Assembly (NCBI GenBank): GCA_963997635.1
Contig: CAXEND010000016.1
Span: forward strand, 1 to 52,910
Length of the DNA: 52,910 nt
Source of the DNA: GCA-2728135 sp002728135
GTDB taxonomy: Bacteria > Pseudomonadota > Alphaproteobacteria > UBA828
Reading direction: 5' to 3'
The position numbers were made by a program, and so were the translations under genes. The stretch's first letter is position 1. Every line of letters begins with the position of its first letter. Shown piece after piece: positions 22,765 to 30,731 of this stretch. Below the pieces are notes generated by a model. That model was not told where the DNA came from and did not search any database. It worked only from the letters and a program-made list of their open reading frames with translations.

Positions 22765-25167
22765 TTGGTATCTTTACAATCTTATCCTGTGTTACCTCTC
22801 AGAGATATTGTAGTATTCCCGCATATGATTGTACCTTTATTCGTGGGTAGGGAAAAGTCTGTTCGTGCACTAGAAGACGTAATGAAACATGACAAAAAAA
22901 TTCTTCTTCTATCTCAGAAAGATGCGTCTAATGATGACCCAAATTTTGATGATATACAGAAAGTTGGAACAATAGGATCGGTCCTTCAATTATTAAAGCT
23001 TCCAGATGGAACGGTTAAAGTTTTAGTTGAGGGAGATGTCAGAGCAGAAGTTGTTGAATTCACAGAAAATGAAAATTTTTTTCAGGCTCTTGCACAGGAG
23101 ATTATAGAACCAGACGAAGAAAATGATGAGCTAACAGCATTATCGAGGACAACAGCAGAACTATTTGAACAATATATAAAACTTAATAAAAAAATTCCTC
23201 CTGAAGTAATATCTACAGTTAATGAAATTGAAGATTCATCTAAGTTAGCTGACACAATAGCTTCTCACCTTGCAATTAAATTACATGAAAAGCAGAATCT
23301 TCTTGAAATTTCATCAACTTCTGAGCGTCTTGAAAAAATATGTAATCTTATGGACTCAGAAATTGGAGTTTTACGGGTAGAGAAAAAAGTACGCGGAAGA
23401 GTTAAGCGCCAAATGGAAAAAACTCAACGGGAGTACTATCTCAACGAACAAATGAAAGCTATCCAAAAGGAGTTAGGTGAAGGTGACGATGGCAAAGATG
23501 AAAATGCAGATCTTGATGATAAAATAAAAGAAACAAAACTTTCTTCAGAAGCTAAAGAAAAGGCAGAATCTGAATTAAAGAAATTAAGAACTATGAGTCC
23601 TATGTCAGCCGAAGCAACAGTTGTCAGAAATTACCTTGATTGGCTTTTAGGAATTCCTTGGAAAAAACGTACAAGGCTCAAAAAAGATCTTCTACTAGCA
23701 GAGAATATTTTAAACGACGATCATTATGGACTTGAAAAAGTAAAAGAAAGAATTCTTGAATATTTAGCTGTTCAACAAAGGGTAAAAAAATTACGAGGTC
23801 CTATACTTTGTCTAGTAGGCCCTCCTGGGGTAGGAAAAACTTCATTAGGCAAATCTGTTGCTAGAGCTACTGGAAGAAACTTTGTTCGTTTTTCCTTGGG
23901 TGGTGTTAGAGATGAAGCTGAAATTAGAGGACACAGGAGAACTTATATAGGCTCTATGCCTGGTAAAATAATTCAATCAATGAAGAAGGCCAAATCTTCT
24001 AACCCATTATTCCTTTTAGATGAAGTTGATAAAATGGGCTCAGACTTTAGGGGAGATCCTTCCTCAGCATTACTGGAAGTTCTAGATCCCGAGCAAAATA
24101 GTTCATTTAATGATCATTATTTAGAGGTAGATTATGACCTCTCAGACGTTATGTTTATAACGACTGCAAATACTTTAAGAATGCCATCACCTCTATTAGA
24201 TAGGATGGAAATAATTAGAATACCTGGCTATACCGAAGACGAAAAAGTGGAGATCGCAAGAAGACACTTAATACCCAAACAAACAAAAGAACATGGCCTG
24301 AAAGATAAAGAATGGAGCATATCAGACGATGCTCTAATAGACATTTTACGTTATTATACGAGAGAAGCTGGAGTAAGAAATTTTGAACGTGAAATTGCAA
24401 GATTAGCAAGAAAGGCGACAAAAGAAATTATTCGTGGTGAAAAAACCAACATCAAAGTAACAAAAAGAAATTTAAAATCTTATCTTGGTGTTACTAAATA
24501 CAGATATGGTCAAGCAGAAGAAGAAAATCTTGTTGGTGTTACTACTGGTTTAGCTTGGACAGAAGTTGGTGGAGAATTATTATCAATTGAAGCAGTTACT
24601 GTGCCAGGAAAAGGGAGAGTAACAGCTACTGGCAAGCTTGGTGAAGTTATGAAAGAGTCTGTTCAGGCTGCTGAAAGCTACGTTAAGTCACGAGGTGCAA
24701 CTTTTGGTATAAAGCCTCAAGACTTTAGCAGACGTGATATTCATGTCCATGTCCCAGAAGGGGCAACTCCAAAAGACGGTCCCTCTGCAGGTGTTGCAAT
24801 GGCTACTTCAATAGTATCTGTTTTAACTGGAATTGAAATTAGTAGTACTATAGCAATGACGGGCGAAATTTCTCTAAGGGGAAGAGTTTTGCCTATTGGT
24901 GGTTTAAAAGAAAAACTCTTGGCAGCTCTTAGAGGTGGAATAGAGACTGTTTTGATTCCAAAAGATAATGAAAAAGACTTAGAAGATATTCCTGAAAATG
25001 TAAAAAAAGATCTATCTATAATATCTGTAAATACTCTAGATGAAGTATTGAAAAATGCACTAGTAAAACCTTTGATTCCCACCGAATGGAGTGATGGTGA
25101 TTTAGAAGAGGCTGGATCACTACCAGGTTCTAAGGAAAATGATAGAGATGGTGTCTTTAAACACTGA
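22765..25167 (+). CDS. lon: ATP-dependent protease La (Lon)
   Basis: 800 residues, usual for bacterial LonA. It starts at TTG with GAGGA eight bases upstream; the family N terminus SYPVLPLRDIVVFPHMIVPLFVGR follows directly. Domains: LAN substrate domain to about 200, a coiled-coil region (ERLEKICNLMDSEIG.. QKELGE), AAA+ with Walker A GPPGVGKTS near residue 353 and Walker B FLLDEVDKMG, and the protease domain with serine S674 in KDGPSAGVAMA and lysine K717 in GGLKEKLLAALRGG. It degrades misfolded and regulatory proteins. It follows clpX by 121 bp. Confidence 0.97.
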   Translation: MVSLQSYPVLPLRDIVVFPHMIVPLFVGREKSVRALEDVMKHDKKILLLSQKDASNDDPNFDDIQKVGTIGSVLQLLKLPDGTVKVLVEGDVRAEVVEFTENENFFQALAQEIIEPDEENDELTALSRTTAELFEQYIKLNKKIPPEVISTVNEIEDSSKLADTIASHLAIKLHEKQNLLEISSTSERLEKICNLMDSEIGVLRVEKKVRGRVKRQMEKTQREYYLNEQMKAIQKELGEGDDGKDENADLDDKIKETKLSSEAKEKAESELKKLRTMSPMSAEATVVRNYLDWLLGIPWKKRTRLKKDLLLAENILNDDHYGLEKVKERILEYLAVQQRVKKLRGPILCLVGPPGVGKTSLGKSVARATGRNFVRFSLGGVRDEAEIRGHRRTYIGSMPGKIIQSMKKAKSSNPLFLLDEVDKMGSDFRGDPSSALLEVLDPEQNSSFNDHYLEVDYDLSDVMFITTANTLRMPSPLLDRMEIIRIPGYTEDEKVEIARRHLIPKQTKEHGLKDKEWSISDDALIDILRYYTREAGVRNFEREIARLARKATKEIIRGEKTNIKVTKRNLKSYLGVTKYRYGQAEEENLVGVTTGLAWTEVGGELLSIEAVTVPGKGRVTATGKLGEVMKESVQAAESYVKSRGATFGIKPQDFSRRDIHVHVPEGATPKDGPSAGVAMATSIVSVLTGIEISSTIAMTGEISLRGRVLPIGGLKEKLLAALRGGIETVLIPKDNEKDLEDIPENVKKDLSIISVNTLDEVLKNALVKPLIPTEWSDGDLEEAGSLPGSKENDRDGVFKH

Positions 25168-25344
25168 TAGATTAACCCGAATCGATTAACTTTTTCTGAA
25201 ATCTGAGCTTGTTTTCATACTAGTTTGTGATCATTTGCCTAGAAATCACATATTTTCCGTGTTTTTTTTAAAAAATCTGAGGATTCTTTCTAGTTTTTAT
25301 GTTTCGATCATTGACGCTAAACTACCTCCACCCGTAAGATACAA

Positions 25345-25369
25345 ATACTCGAGCATTTGCCCTGAGTAT
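25345..25369 (+). promoter_or_regulatory. Hairpin in the hup leader
   Basis: ATACTC (25345-25350) pairs with GAGTAT (25364-25369), followed by ATTTTTAGG. It sits in the 259-bp lon-hup gap, 58 bp before the HU start. It could be the lon terminator or a leader attenuator. The rest of the gap shows no gene; an in-frame extension of HU into it is rejected. Confidence 0.35.
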
Positions 25370-25426
25370 ATTTTTAGGCTGTTTTATTATGGCCACCACC
25401 CACCACTCACTTATGGGGGCTTCAAC

Positions 25427-25699
25427 GTGAATAAAAATGATTTAATTAAAGCAGTAGCAGACAGTGCTGATCTTACCAATGCCCAAGCAGGCAAGGCAGT
25501 AGATAGCGTAGTAGGTTCAATTACTGGTTCTTTGAAAAAAGGACAGGAAGTAAGACTTGTTGGATTTGGTACATTTAGTGTTGCAAAACGTAAAGCCTCA
25601 AAAGGACGCAATCCGCGTACTGGAGAGGAAATCAAAATTCCTGCTTCAAAACAACCAAAATTTAAAGCAGGAAAAGCTCTTAAAGAGGCTGTTAATTAG
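25427..25699 (+). CDS. hup: DNA-binding protein HU
   Basis: 90 residues from the GTG at 25427 (GTG AAT AAA AAT GAT), which has GGGGG nine bases upstream. It is a histone-like dimer that bends and compacts DNA. The signature GFGTFSVAKRKASKGRNPRTGEE is complete, with the arginine- and proline-bearing arm RNPRTG, and the end IKIPASKQPKFKAGKALKEAV is canonical. The frame is open 64 codons upstream, but that part has no HU homology and covers the leader. Position downstream of lon and before tRNA-Val is a conserved alphaproteobacterial arrangement. Confidence 0.97.
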   Translation: MNKNDLIKAVADSADLTNAQAGKAVDSVVGSITGSLKKGQEVRLVGFGTFSVAKRKASKGRNPRTGEEIKIPASKQPKFKAGKALKEAVN

Positions 25700-25718
25700 T
25701 TCATAGACTTTAAAAGAG

Positions 25719-25750
25719 TGGCGTCAGCAATATACCAACTGCTGGCGCCA
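25719..25750 (+). terminator. Strong hairpin after hup
   Basis: TGGCGTCAGCA (25719-25729) pairs with TGCTGGCGCCA (25740-25750), 11 bp with one G-T wobble, over a ten-base loop. It begins 20 bp after the HU stop. Only TTCGAATTT follows, so the T run is poor, but stem strength and place suit a terminator or mRNA end protector. Confidence 0.55.
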
Positions 25751-25787
25751 TTCGAATTTAAGCTATTAATGATGTTAAAGAAATTAA

Positions 25788-25863
25788 GGGCGATTAGCTC
25801 AGCTGGCAGAGCGTCTCGTTTACACCGAGGATGTCGGCGGTTCGAATCCGTCATCGCCCACCA
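25788..25863 (+). tRNA. tRNA-Val (TAC)
   Basis: The acceptor is GGGCGAT with ATCGCCC (25853-25859), then A73 and an encoded CCA (25861-25863). TA at positions 8-9 is followed by the D-arm GCTC..GAGC. The anticodon loop is TTTACAC, anticodon TAC, and the T-arm GGCGG TTCGAAT CCGTC. It is followed by tRNA-Asp. Confidence 0.97.
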
Positions 25864-25916
25864 TTTTTAAATTAATTTCTCTATTTTTATATCTTTATGA
25901 CCATTTATCTTGACCG

Positions 25917-25962
25917 ATTATCGGGTCTGTTTTAAACCATACTGCCGATAATATTAAAACAG
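25917..25962. repeat. Two interlocked perfect inverted repeats between tRNA-Val and tRNA-Asp
   Basis: Arm A ATTATCGG (25917-25924) matches A' CCGATAAT (25945-25952). Arm B CTGTTTTAA (25927-25935) matches B' TTAAAACAG (25954-25962). The order is A-B-A'-B', so the stems cannot nest. A also belongs to the local palindrome CCGAT-T-ATCGG. A -35-like TTGACC (25910-25915) is just upstream. It could be a switching pair of RNA hairpins, a strained pseudoknot, or overlapping operators before tRNA-Asp and nuo. Confidence 0.6.
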
Positions 25963-25977
25963 GGGCATAACACTATT

Positions 25978-26055
<78 letters not shown>

Positions 26056-26103
26056 TAGTATTATTATAATTATATTACTGTTAAGGGGGAAATAATCAAT
26101 TAA

Positions 26104-26478
26104 ATGACTGCATCTTCCTCATTATTGCTGGAATACCTTCCAATACTTATTTTCCTAGGGCTCGCCGCTTTTATCGCTGTAGCTGCAGTGGTTGCTCCTT
26201 TACTTCTGGCACCAAGAAAACCAGATAAAGATAAAATAGCAGCGTATGAATGCGGATTTGATGCATTTGATGATGCAAGAGGAAGATTTGATGTGCGTTT
26301 TTATCTTGTTGCAATATTATTCATAATTTTTGACCTAGAAGTTGCATTCTTGTTTCCATGGGCAGTATCTTTTTCAAATATCGGATTATATGGTTTTTGG
26401 TCAATGATTGTATTTTTAGGTATCCTTACAATAGGTTTTATATATGAATGGAAAAAGGGTGCATTGGAATGGGAATAA
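26104..26478 (+). CDS. nuoA: NADH-quinone oxidoreductase subunit A
   Basis: 124 residues with three transmembrane helices. It is a small membrane subunit at the junction of the peripheral and membrane arms of complex I. The conserved loop KIAAYECGFDAFDDARGRFDVRFYLVA, holding the Cys of the ND3 loop, is intact. GGGGGA lies 13 bases upstream as a loosely placed Shine-Dalgarno. It heads an uninterrupted nuoA-N cluster. Its stop overlaps the nuoB start by ten bases. Confidence 0.97.
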   Translation: MTASSSLLLEYLPILIFLGLAAFIAVAAVVAPLLLAPRKPDKDKIAAYECGFDAFDDARGRFDVRFYLVAILFIIFDLEVAFLFPWAVSFSNIGLYGFWSMIVFLGILTIGFIYEWKKGALEWE

Positions 26479-27023
26479 CTTCTAAAATTACTGGTTTTCC
26501 CAAGAAAAGTTTGGAACCTGGAAAAGAGCAAGATGATGCCATTAAAATGGTTAGCGATGAACTAAGTGATAAAGGTTTTCTTGTAGCAAATCTAGATAAA
26601 CTGATTAATTGGGCAAGAACTGGTTCACTATGGCCCATGTCGTTTGGACTAGCCTGTTGCTCTATTGAATTTATGCAGGTTATTGCACCACGCTACGATA
26701 TAGAGAGACTTGGCATGGTACCTAGAGGAAGCCCAAGACAATCAGATGTAATGATAGTAGCAGGAACTCTCTGTAATAAAATGGCACCTGCGTTTAGGCG
26801 AGTTTACGACCAAATGCCTGAACCACGTTGGGTAATATCAATGGGAAGTTGTGCAAATGGTGGGGGCTATTATCATTATTCATATTCTGTTGTGAGAGGA
26901 TGTGACAGGATTGTACCAGTTGATATTTATGTTCCTGGTTGTCCACCCACTGCAGAAGCACTTTTATATGGAATAATGCAATTACAAAAAAAAATTCGCC
27001 GAACCGGCACTATCGCCCGTTAA
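26469..27023 (+). CDS. nuoB: NADH-quinone oxidoreductase subunit B
   Basis: 184 residues from the ATG at 26469 (MGITSK); an ATG seven codons earlier is in frame but lies deeper inside nuoA. It carries cluster N2, the last Fe-S centre before quinone. Its ligands are visible as the tandem cysteines in LACCSIEF, the cysteine in GSCANGGG and the one in PGCPPTAEAL. The N-terminal 30 residues are a poorly conserved extension. It acts in the quinone module with NuoD and NuoI. Confidence 0.97.
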   Translation: MGITSKITGFPKKSLEPGKEQDDAIKMVSDELSDKGFLVANLDKLINWARTGSLWPMSFGLACCSIEFMQVIAPRYDIERLGMVPRGSPRQSDVMIVAGTLCNKMAPAFRRVYDQMPEPRWVISMGSCANGGGYYHYSYSVVRGCDRIVPVDIYVPGCPPTAEALLYGIMQLQKKIRRTGTIAR

Positions 27024-27054
27024 GTAATAACTTTAAGATTTTCTGATTCAGATA

Positions 27055-27663
27055 ATGACCAATTTAGAAACTACTGAAATAAGCGAACACATTACTTCTG
27101 CAATGAGTGATTCTATAACACGTACAGAATTAATTAATAATGATTTAACTATTTACACCTCAGCAGACAACATTGAAAAATTACTTAAATTTCTCAAAGA
27201 CGACACACAATGTAGATTTGAAATTTTATTAGATATATGCGGTGTTGATTACCCAGAAAGAGAATTTAGATTTGAAGTTGTCTATCATCTGTTAAGTATT
27301 TCGAATAACCAAAGGGTTAGAGTTAAAGTTTCTGTTCGAGAAGGTGAATATGTTCCTTCTATCGTTTGGATTTTTAGTTCAGCAGGTTGGTTTGAACGAG
27401 AGACTTGGGATTTATTTGGTATTTACTTTGATGGCAACCAAGATTTAAGAAGAATCCTAACAGATTATGGTTTTGATGGTCATCCCCTGAGGAAAGATTT
27501 TCCCCTTACTGGCTTTGTTGAACTTAGATACGATGACGAGCAAAAAAGAGTTGTTTATGAACCTGTCCAATTAATGCAGGAATTCCGTAGATTTGACTTT
27601 ATGAGCCCATGGGAAGGTGCTGAATATATACTCCCTGGAGATGAAAAGGCCGAGGATAAATAA
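27055..27663 (+). CDS. nuoC: NADH-quinone oxidoreductase subunit C
   Basis: 202 residues. The 30-kDa subunit of the peripheral arm, here separate from NuoD (fused in E. coli). The signature ERETWDLFGIYFDGNQDLRRILTDYGFDGHPLRKDFPLTG is the complex I 30-kDa motif. The C terminus FDFMSPWEGAEYILPGDEK is typical of alphaproteobacteria. The first 20 residues are weakly conserved, so a later start is possible. It ends 5 bp before nuoD. Confidence 0.96.
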   Translation: MTNLETTEISEHITSAMSDSITRTELINNDLTIYTSADNIEKLLKFLKDDTQCRFEILLDICGVDYPEREFRFEVVYHLLSISNNQRVRVKVSVREGEYVPSIVWIFSSAGWFERETWDLFGIYFDGNQDLRRILTDYGFDGHPLRKDFPLTGFVELRYDDEQKRVVYEPVQLMQEFRRFDFMSPWEGAEYILPGDEKAEDK

Positions 27664-27668
27664 CTAAA

Positions 27669-28847
27669 ATGAGTGAACGATTTATTGACAATTATACTAT
27701 TAATTTTGGCCCACAGCACCCTGCTGCACATGGTGTGCTTCGTTTGGTTTTAGAAATGGACGGTGAAATTGTTGAACGTGCTGACCCTCATATAGGCCTT
27801 CTTCACAGAGGAACAGAAAAACTAATAGAACATAAAACCTTTCTTCAATCAGTACCATATTTTGACCGCCTCGACTACTCATGTCCTATCAATCAAGAAC
27901 ATGCATTCGCACTCGCCGTTGAAAGTTTGTTAGATTGCGAGGTCCCAAAAAGAGCACAATATATAAGAGTGTTATTTAGTGAGATTGGAAGAATAGGTAA
28001 TCATTTATTAAACCTTAGTGCTATGGCTTTAGATGTAGGAGCTATGACACCATATTTTTACGGATTTGATGAAAGAGAAGAACTCATGCAGTTCCAAGAG
28101 AGGGCCTCTGGAGCTAGGCTACATTCCGCATATATTAGGCCTGGGGGTGTAGCAATAGATATACCCGACCAGTTACTTAAGGATATATATACATGGAATA
28201 ATAGATTCCCAAAGTTTATTGACGACTTTGAGGGATTGCTTACAGAAAACCGCATCTTCAAACAACGTACTGTTGATGTGGCACCAGTGACAGCTGAGGA
28301 TGCATTGGATTGGGGATTTACTGGTCCAATGCTTAGGGCAGCAGGCGTAGTATGGGATCTTAGAAAAAATCAACCTTATGAAGTTTATAATGAGCTTGAT
28401 TTTGATATTCCAGTAGGCAAAACAGGTGATTGCTACGAAAGGTACTTAGTACGGGTTCAAGAGATGCGCCAATGTGTACGTATTATAAACCAGTGTATTG
28501 AAAAAATACCTGATGGACCCATCAAAGTAGATGACAATAAGATAGCTCCACCTAAGCGTGAAGAAATGAAGAAATCTATGGAAGCATTAATCCATCATTT
28601 TAAACTATATACAGAAGGATATCATGTGCCTGCTGGGGAGGTATATAGATGCGTGGAAGCACCCAAAGGTGAATTTGGAGTTTATCTTGTGACCGACGGA
28701 TCAAATAAACCCTATCGATGCAAGATAAGAGCACCTGGTTTTGCCCACCTACAGGCTATGGATTATACAAGTAGAGGAACAATGTTAGCAGATACAGTAG
28801 CAAATTTAGCCAGTATGGATATTGTTTTTGGAGAAATTGATCGGTGA
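27669..28847 (+). CDS. nuoD: NADH-quinone oxidoreductase subunit D
   Basis: 392 residues. The 49-kDa subunit that with NuoB forms the quinone pocket. The N-terminal NFGPQHPAAHGVLRLVLEMDGE contains the conserved quinone-site histidine region, followed by HIGLLHRGTEKLIE. The C terminus CKIRAPGFAHLQAM and GSIDIVFGEIDR-like end (ASMDIVFGEIDR) are canonical. Its stop overlaps the GTG start of nuoE by four bases, so translation is coupled. Confidence 0.97.
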   Translation: MSERFIDNYTINFGPQHPAAHGVLRLVLEMDGEIVERADPHIGLLHRGTEKLIEHKTFLQSVPYFDRLDYSCPINQEHAFALAVESLLDCEVPKRAQYIRVLFSEIGRIGNHLLNLSAMALDVGAMTPYFYGFDEREELMQFQERASGARLHSAYIRPGGVAIDIPDQLLKDIYTWNNRFPKFIDDFEGLLTENRIFKQRTVDVAPVTAEDALDWGFTGPMLRAAGVVWDLRKNQPYEVYNELDFDIPVGKTGDCYERYLVRVQEMRQCVRIINQCIEKIPDGPIKVDDNKIAPPKREEMKKSMEALIHHFKLYTEGYHVPAGEVYRCVEAPKGEFGVYLVTDGSNKPYRCKIRAPGFAHLQAMDYTSRGTMLADTVANLASMDIVFGEIDR

Positions 28848-29434
28848 TTGAAACTAAAGAAAAATTTGAATTTTCTAGCAAAAATCAAATAAAAGCTGAC
28901 CAATATATATCTCGTTATCCAGCTGGCAAACAACAAAGTGCAGTGATGCCTTTGCTATACCTAGCACAAAACCAAAATGGTGGCTGGTTAAATCAGGCCG
29001 TTTTAGAATACATTGCTGATTATTTATCAATGTCAGCCATAAAAGTATACGAAGTTGCTACCTTTTATACTATGTACAATTTAAAACCTGTTGGCAAACA
29101 TCATATTCAACTTTGCAGAACAACCCCATGCTGGCTTAGAGGGGCAAATTCAATTGCAGAAGCAATTTGTGAAAAACTTTCTATTAAACATGGTGAAACG
29201 ACACCAGATGGAAAATTTACACTTACAGAGGTTGAATGTTTAGGAGCTTGCGTCAATGCACCAGTAGTTCAAATAAATAACGATTTCTATGAGGATCTAG
29301 ATAAAAAAAGTATGAAAAAAATATTGGAATTGCTCCAAGAAAACTCAACACCTTCTTCTGGTTCACAAAAACAACGACATACGTCGGCCCCACAGTCAGG
29401 CCCCAAGACCTTAATTACTTTAGGTGAAAAATAA
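28844..29434 (+). CDS. nuoE: NADH-quinone oxidoreductase subunit E
   Basis: 196 residues, starting at GTG. The 24-kDa thioredoxin-like subunit binding the 2Fe-2S cluster N1a. The ligand cysteines are in LCRTTPCWLRG and VECLGACVNAP. The helical N-terminal half contains YEVATFYTMYNLKPVGKHHI, the family signature. The C-terminal 30 residues (SSGSQKQRHTSAPQSGPK) are a low-complexity tail common in alphaproteobacterial NuoE. Confidence 0.96.
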   Translation: MIETKEKFEFSSKNQIKADQYISRYPAGKQQSAVMPLLYLAQNQNGGWLNQAVLEYIADYLSMSAIKVYEVATFYTMYNLKPVGKHHIQLCRTTPCWLRGANSIAEAICEKLSIKHGETTPDGKFTLTEVECLGACVNAPVVQINNDFYEDLDKKSMKKILELLQENSTPSSGSQKQRHTSAPQSGPKTLITLGEK

Positions 29435-29435
29435 A

Positions 29436-30716
29436 ATGTTAAAAGATCAAGATCGTATATTTACAAACTTATATGGCTTGAATAACTGGTCACTCAAATC
29501 TGCCCTTATAAGAGGTGACTGGGATGGAACAGCTAATTTAATTTCAAAAGGACAAGATTGGATTATTAATGAATTAAAAGATTCAGGGCTACGTGGACGA
29601 GGGGGTGCTGGGTTCCCAACAGGATTAAAATGGTCCTTTATGCCTAAAGAAGAAAAAAATGACAGACCACATTATTTAATTGTTAACGCAGATGAATCTG
29701 AGCCAGGGACTTGCAAAGATCGCGATATAATGAGGCATGACCCACATAAATTGATTGAAGGATGTCTTTTGGCGGGGTTTTCAATGAGAGCACACATAGG
29801 ATACATTTATATAAGAGGTGAATTTTACGAAGAGTCCCAAAGACTACAAATTGCCATTGATGAAGCATACGATGCAGGCTTAATAGGCAAAAATGCATGC
29901 GGTTCAGGATGGGATTTTGATCTATACTTACATCGTGGAGCTGGTGCATATATTTGTGGTGAGGAAACTGGACTGATTGAGAGTCTTGAAGGAAAACCAG
30001 GCCGACCTAGGTTAAAACCACCTTTCCCAGCAGGTGCAGGTCTTTATGGATGTCCATCTACAGTAAATAATGTGGAAACTATAGCTGTCACGCCAACGAT
30101 ACTTCGTAGAGGTGCCGGGTGGTTTTCAAGTCTAGGAAGGCCAAAAAATTCAGGAACAAAATTATTTTGTATTTCTGGACATGTAAACGAACCCTGCAAT
30201 GTTGAAGAAGAAATGGGTATTCCTCTTAAAGAATTAATCGATAAACATGCTGGTGGAGTTCGTGGTGGTTGGGACAACCTATTAGCAGTGATCCCAGGTG
30301 GTTCATCCGTGCCAGTAATTCCAAAATCTATTTGTGATGAAGTACTAATGGATTTTGACAGTCTCATAGAGGTCAAATCGGGTCTCGGTACAGCAGCAGT
30401 TATTGTTATGGATAAATCTACAGATATTATTGAGGCGATTGCCCGATTATCACATTTTTATATGCATGAAAGTTGTGGCCAATGTACTCCATGCCGTGAA
30501 GGAACAGGATGGGTTTATAGACTAATGCAGAGACTTATAATTGGTGATGCTAATATAAATGAAATTGATAAATTAGAAGATGTGGTTGGTCAAATTGAAG
30601 GTCATACTATATGTGCTTTAGGAGATGCAGCAGCTTGGCCTGTTCAGGGATTAATTCGTCATTTTCGACCAGAACTGGAACAGCGTATAAGGAAACGGGC
30701 AAATGACACCATCTAA
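29436..30716 (+). CDS. nuoF: NADH-quinone oxidoreductase subunit F
   Basis: 426 residues from the ATG at 29436 (MLKDQDRIFTNLYG), preceded by TAGGTGAAAAA; an in-frame GTG four codons earlier overlaps nuoE more. This 51-kDa subunit binds NADH and FMN and cluster N3. It shows GLRGRGGAGFPTGLKW (NADH/FMN site), NADESEPGTCKDR, GAGAYICGEETGLIESLEG and the Fe-S ligands ESCGQCTPCREG with a later cysteine in GHTICALGDAAA. All ligands are intact. Confidence 0.97.
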   Translation: MLKDQDRIFTNLYGLNNWSLKSALIRGDWDGTANLISKGQDWIINELKDSGLRGRGGAGFPTGLKWSFMPKEEKNDRPHYLIVNADESEPGTCKDRDIMRHDPHKLIEGCLLAGFSMRAHIGYIYIRGEFYEESQRLQIAIDEAYDAGLIGKNACGSGWDFDLYLHRGAGAYICGEETGLIESLEGKPGRPRLKPPFPAGAGLYGCPSTVNNVETIAVTPTILRRGAGWFSSLGRPKNSGTKLFCISGHVNEPCNVEEEMGIPLKELIDKHAGGVRGGWDNLLAVIPGGSSVPVIPKSICDEVLMDFDSLIEVKSGLGTAAVIVMDKSTDIIEAIARLSHFYMHESCGQCTPCREGTGWVYRLMQRLIIGDANINEIDKLEDVVGQIEGHTICALGDAAAWPVQGLIRHFRPELEQRIRKRANDTI

Positions 30717-30731
30717 GGAAGGATCTAAAAT

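Noticed and set aside
25235..25426. N-terminal extension of HU by 64 residues
   Set aside because: The extension has no HU-like sequence and is Tyr/Phe/Pro-rich. The GTG at 25427 has a good Shine-Dalgarno and gives the exact family length. The stretch is leader DNA.
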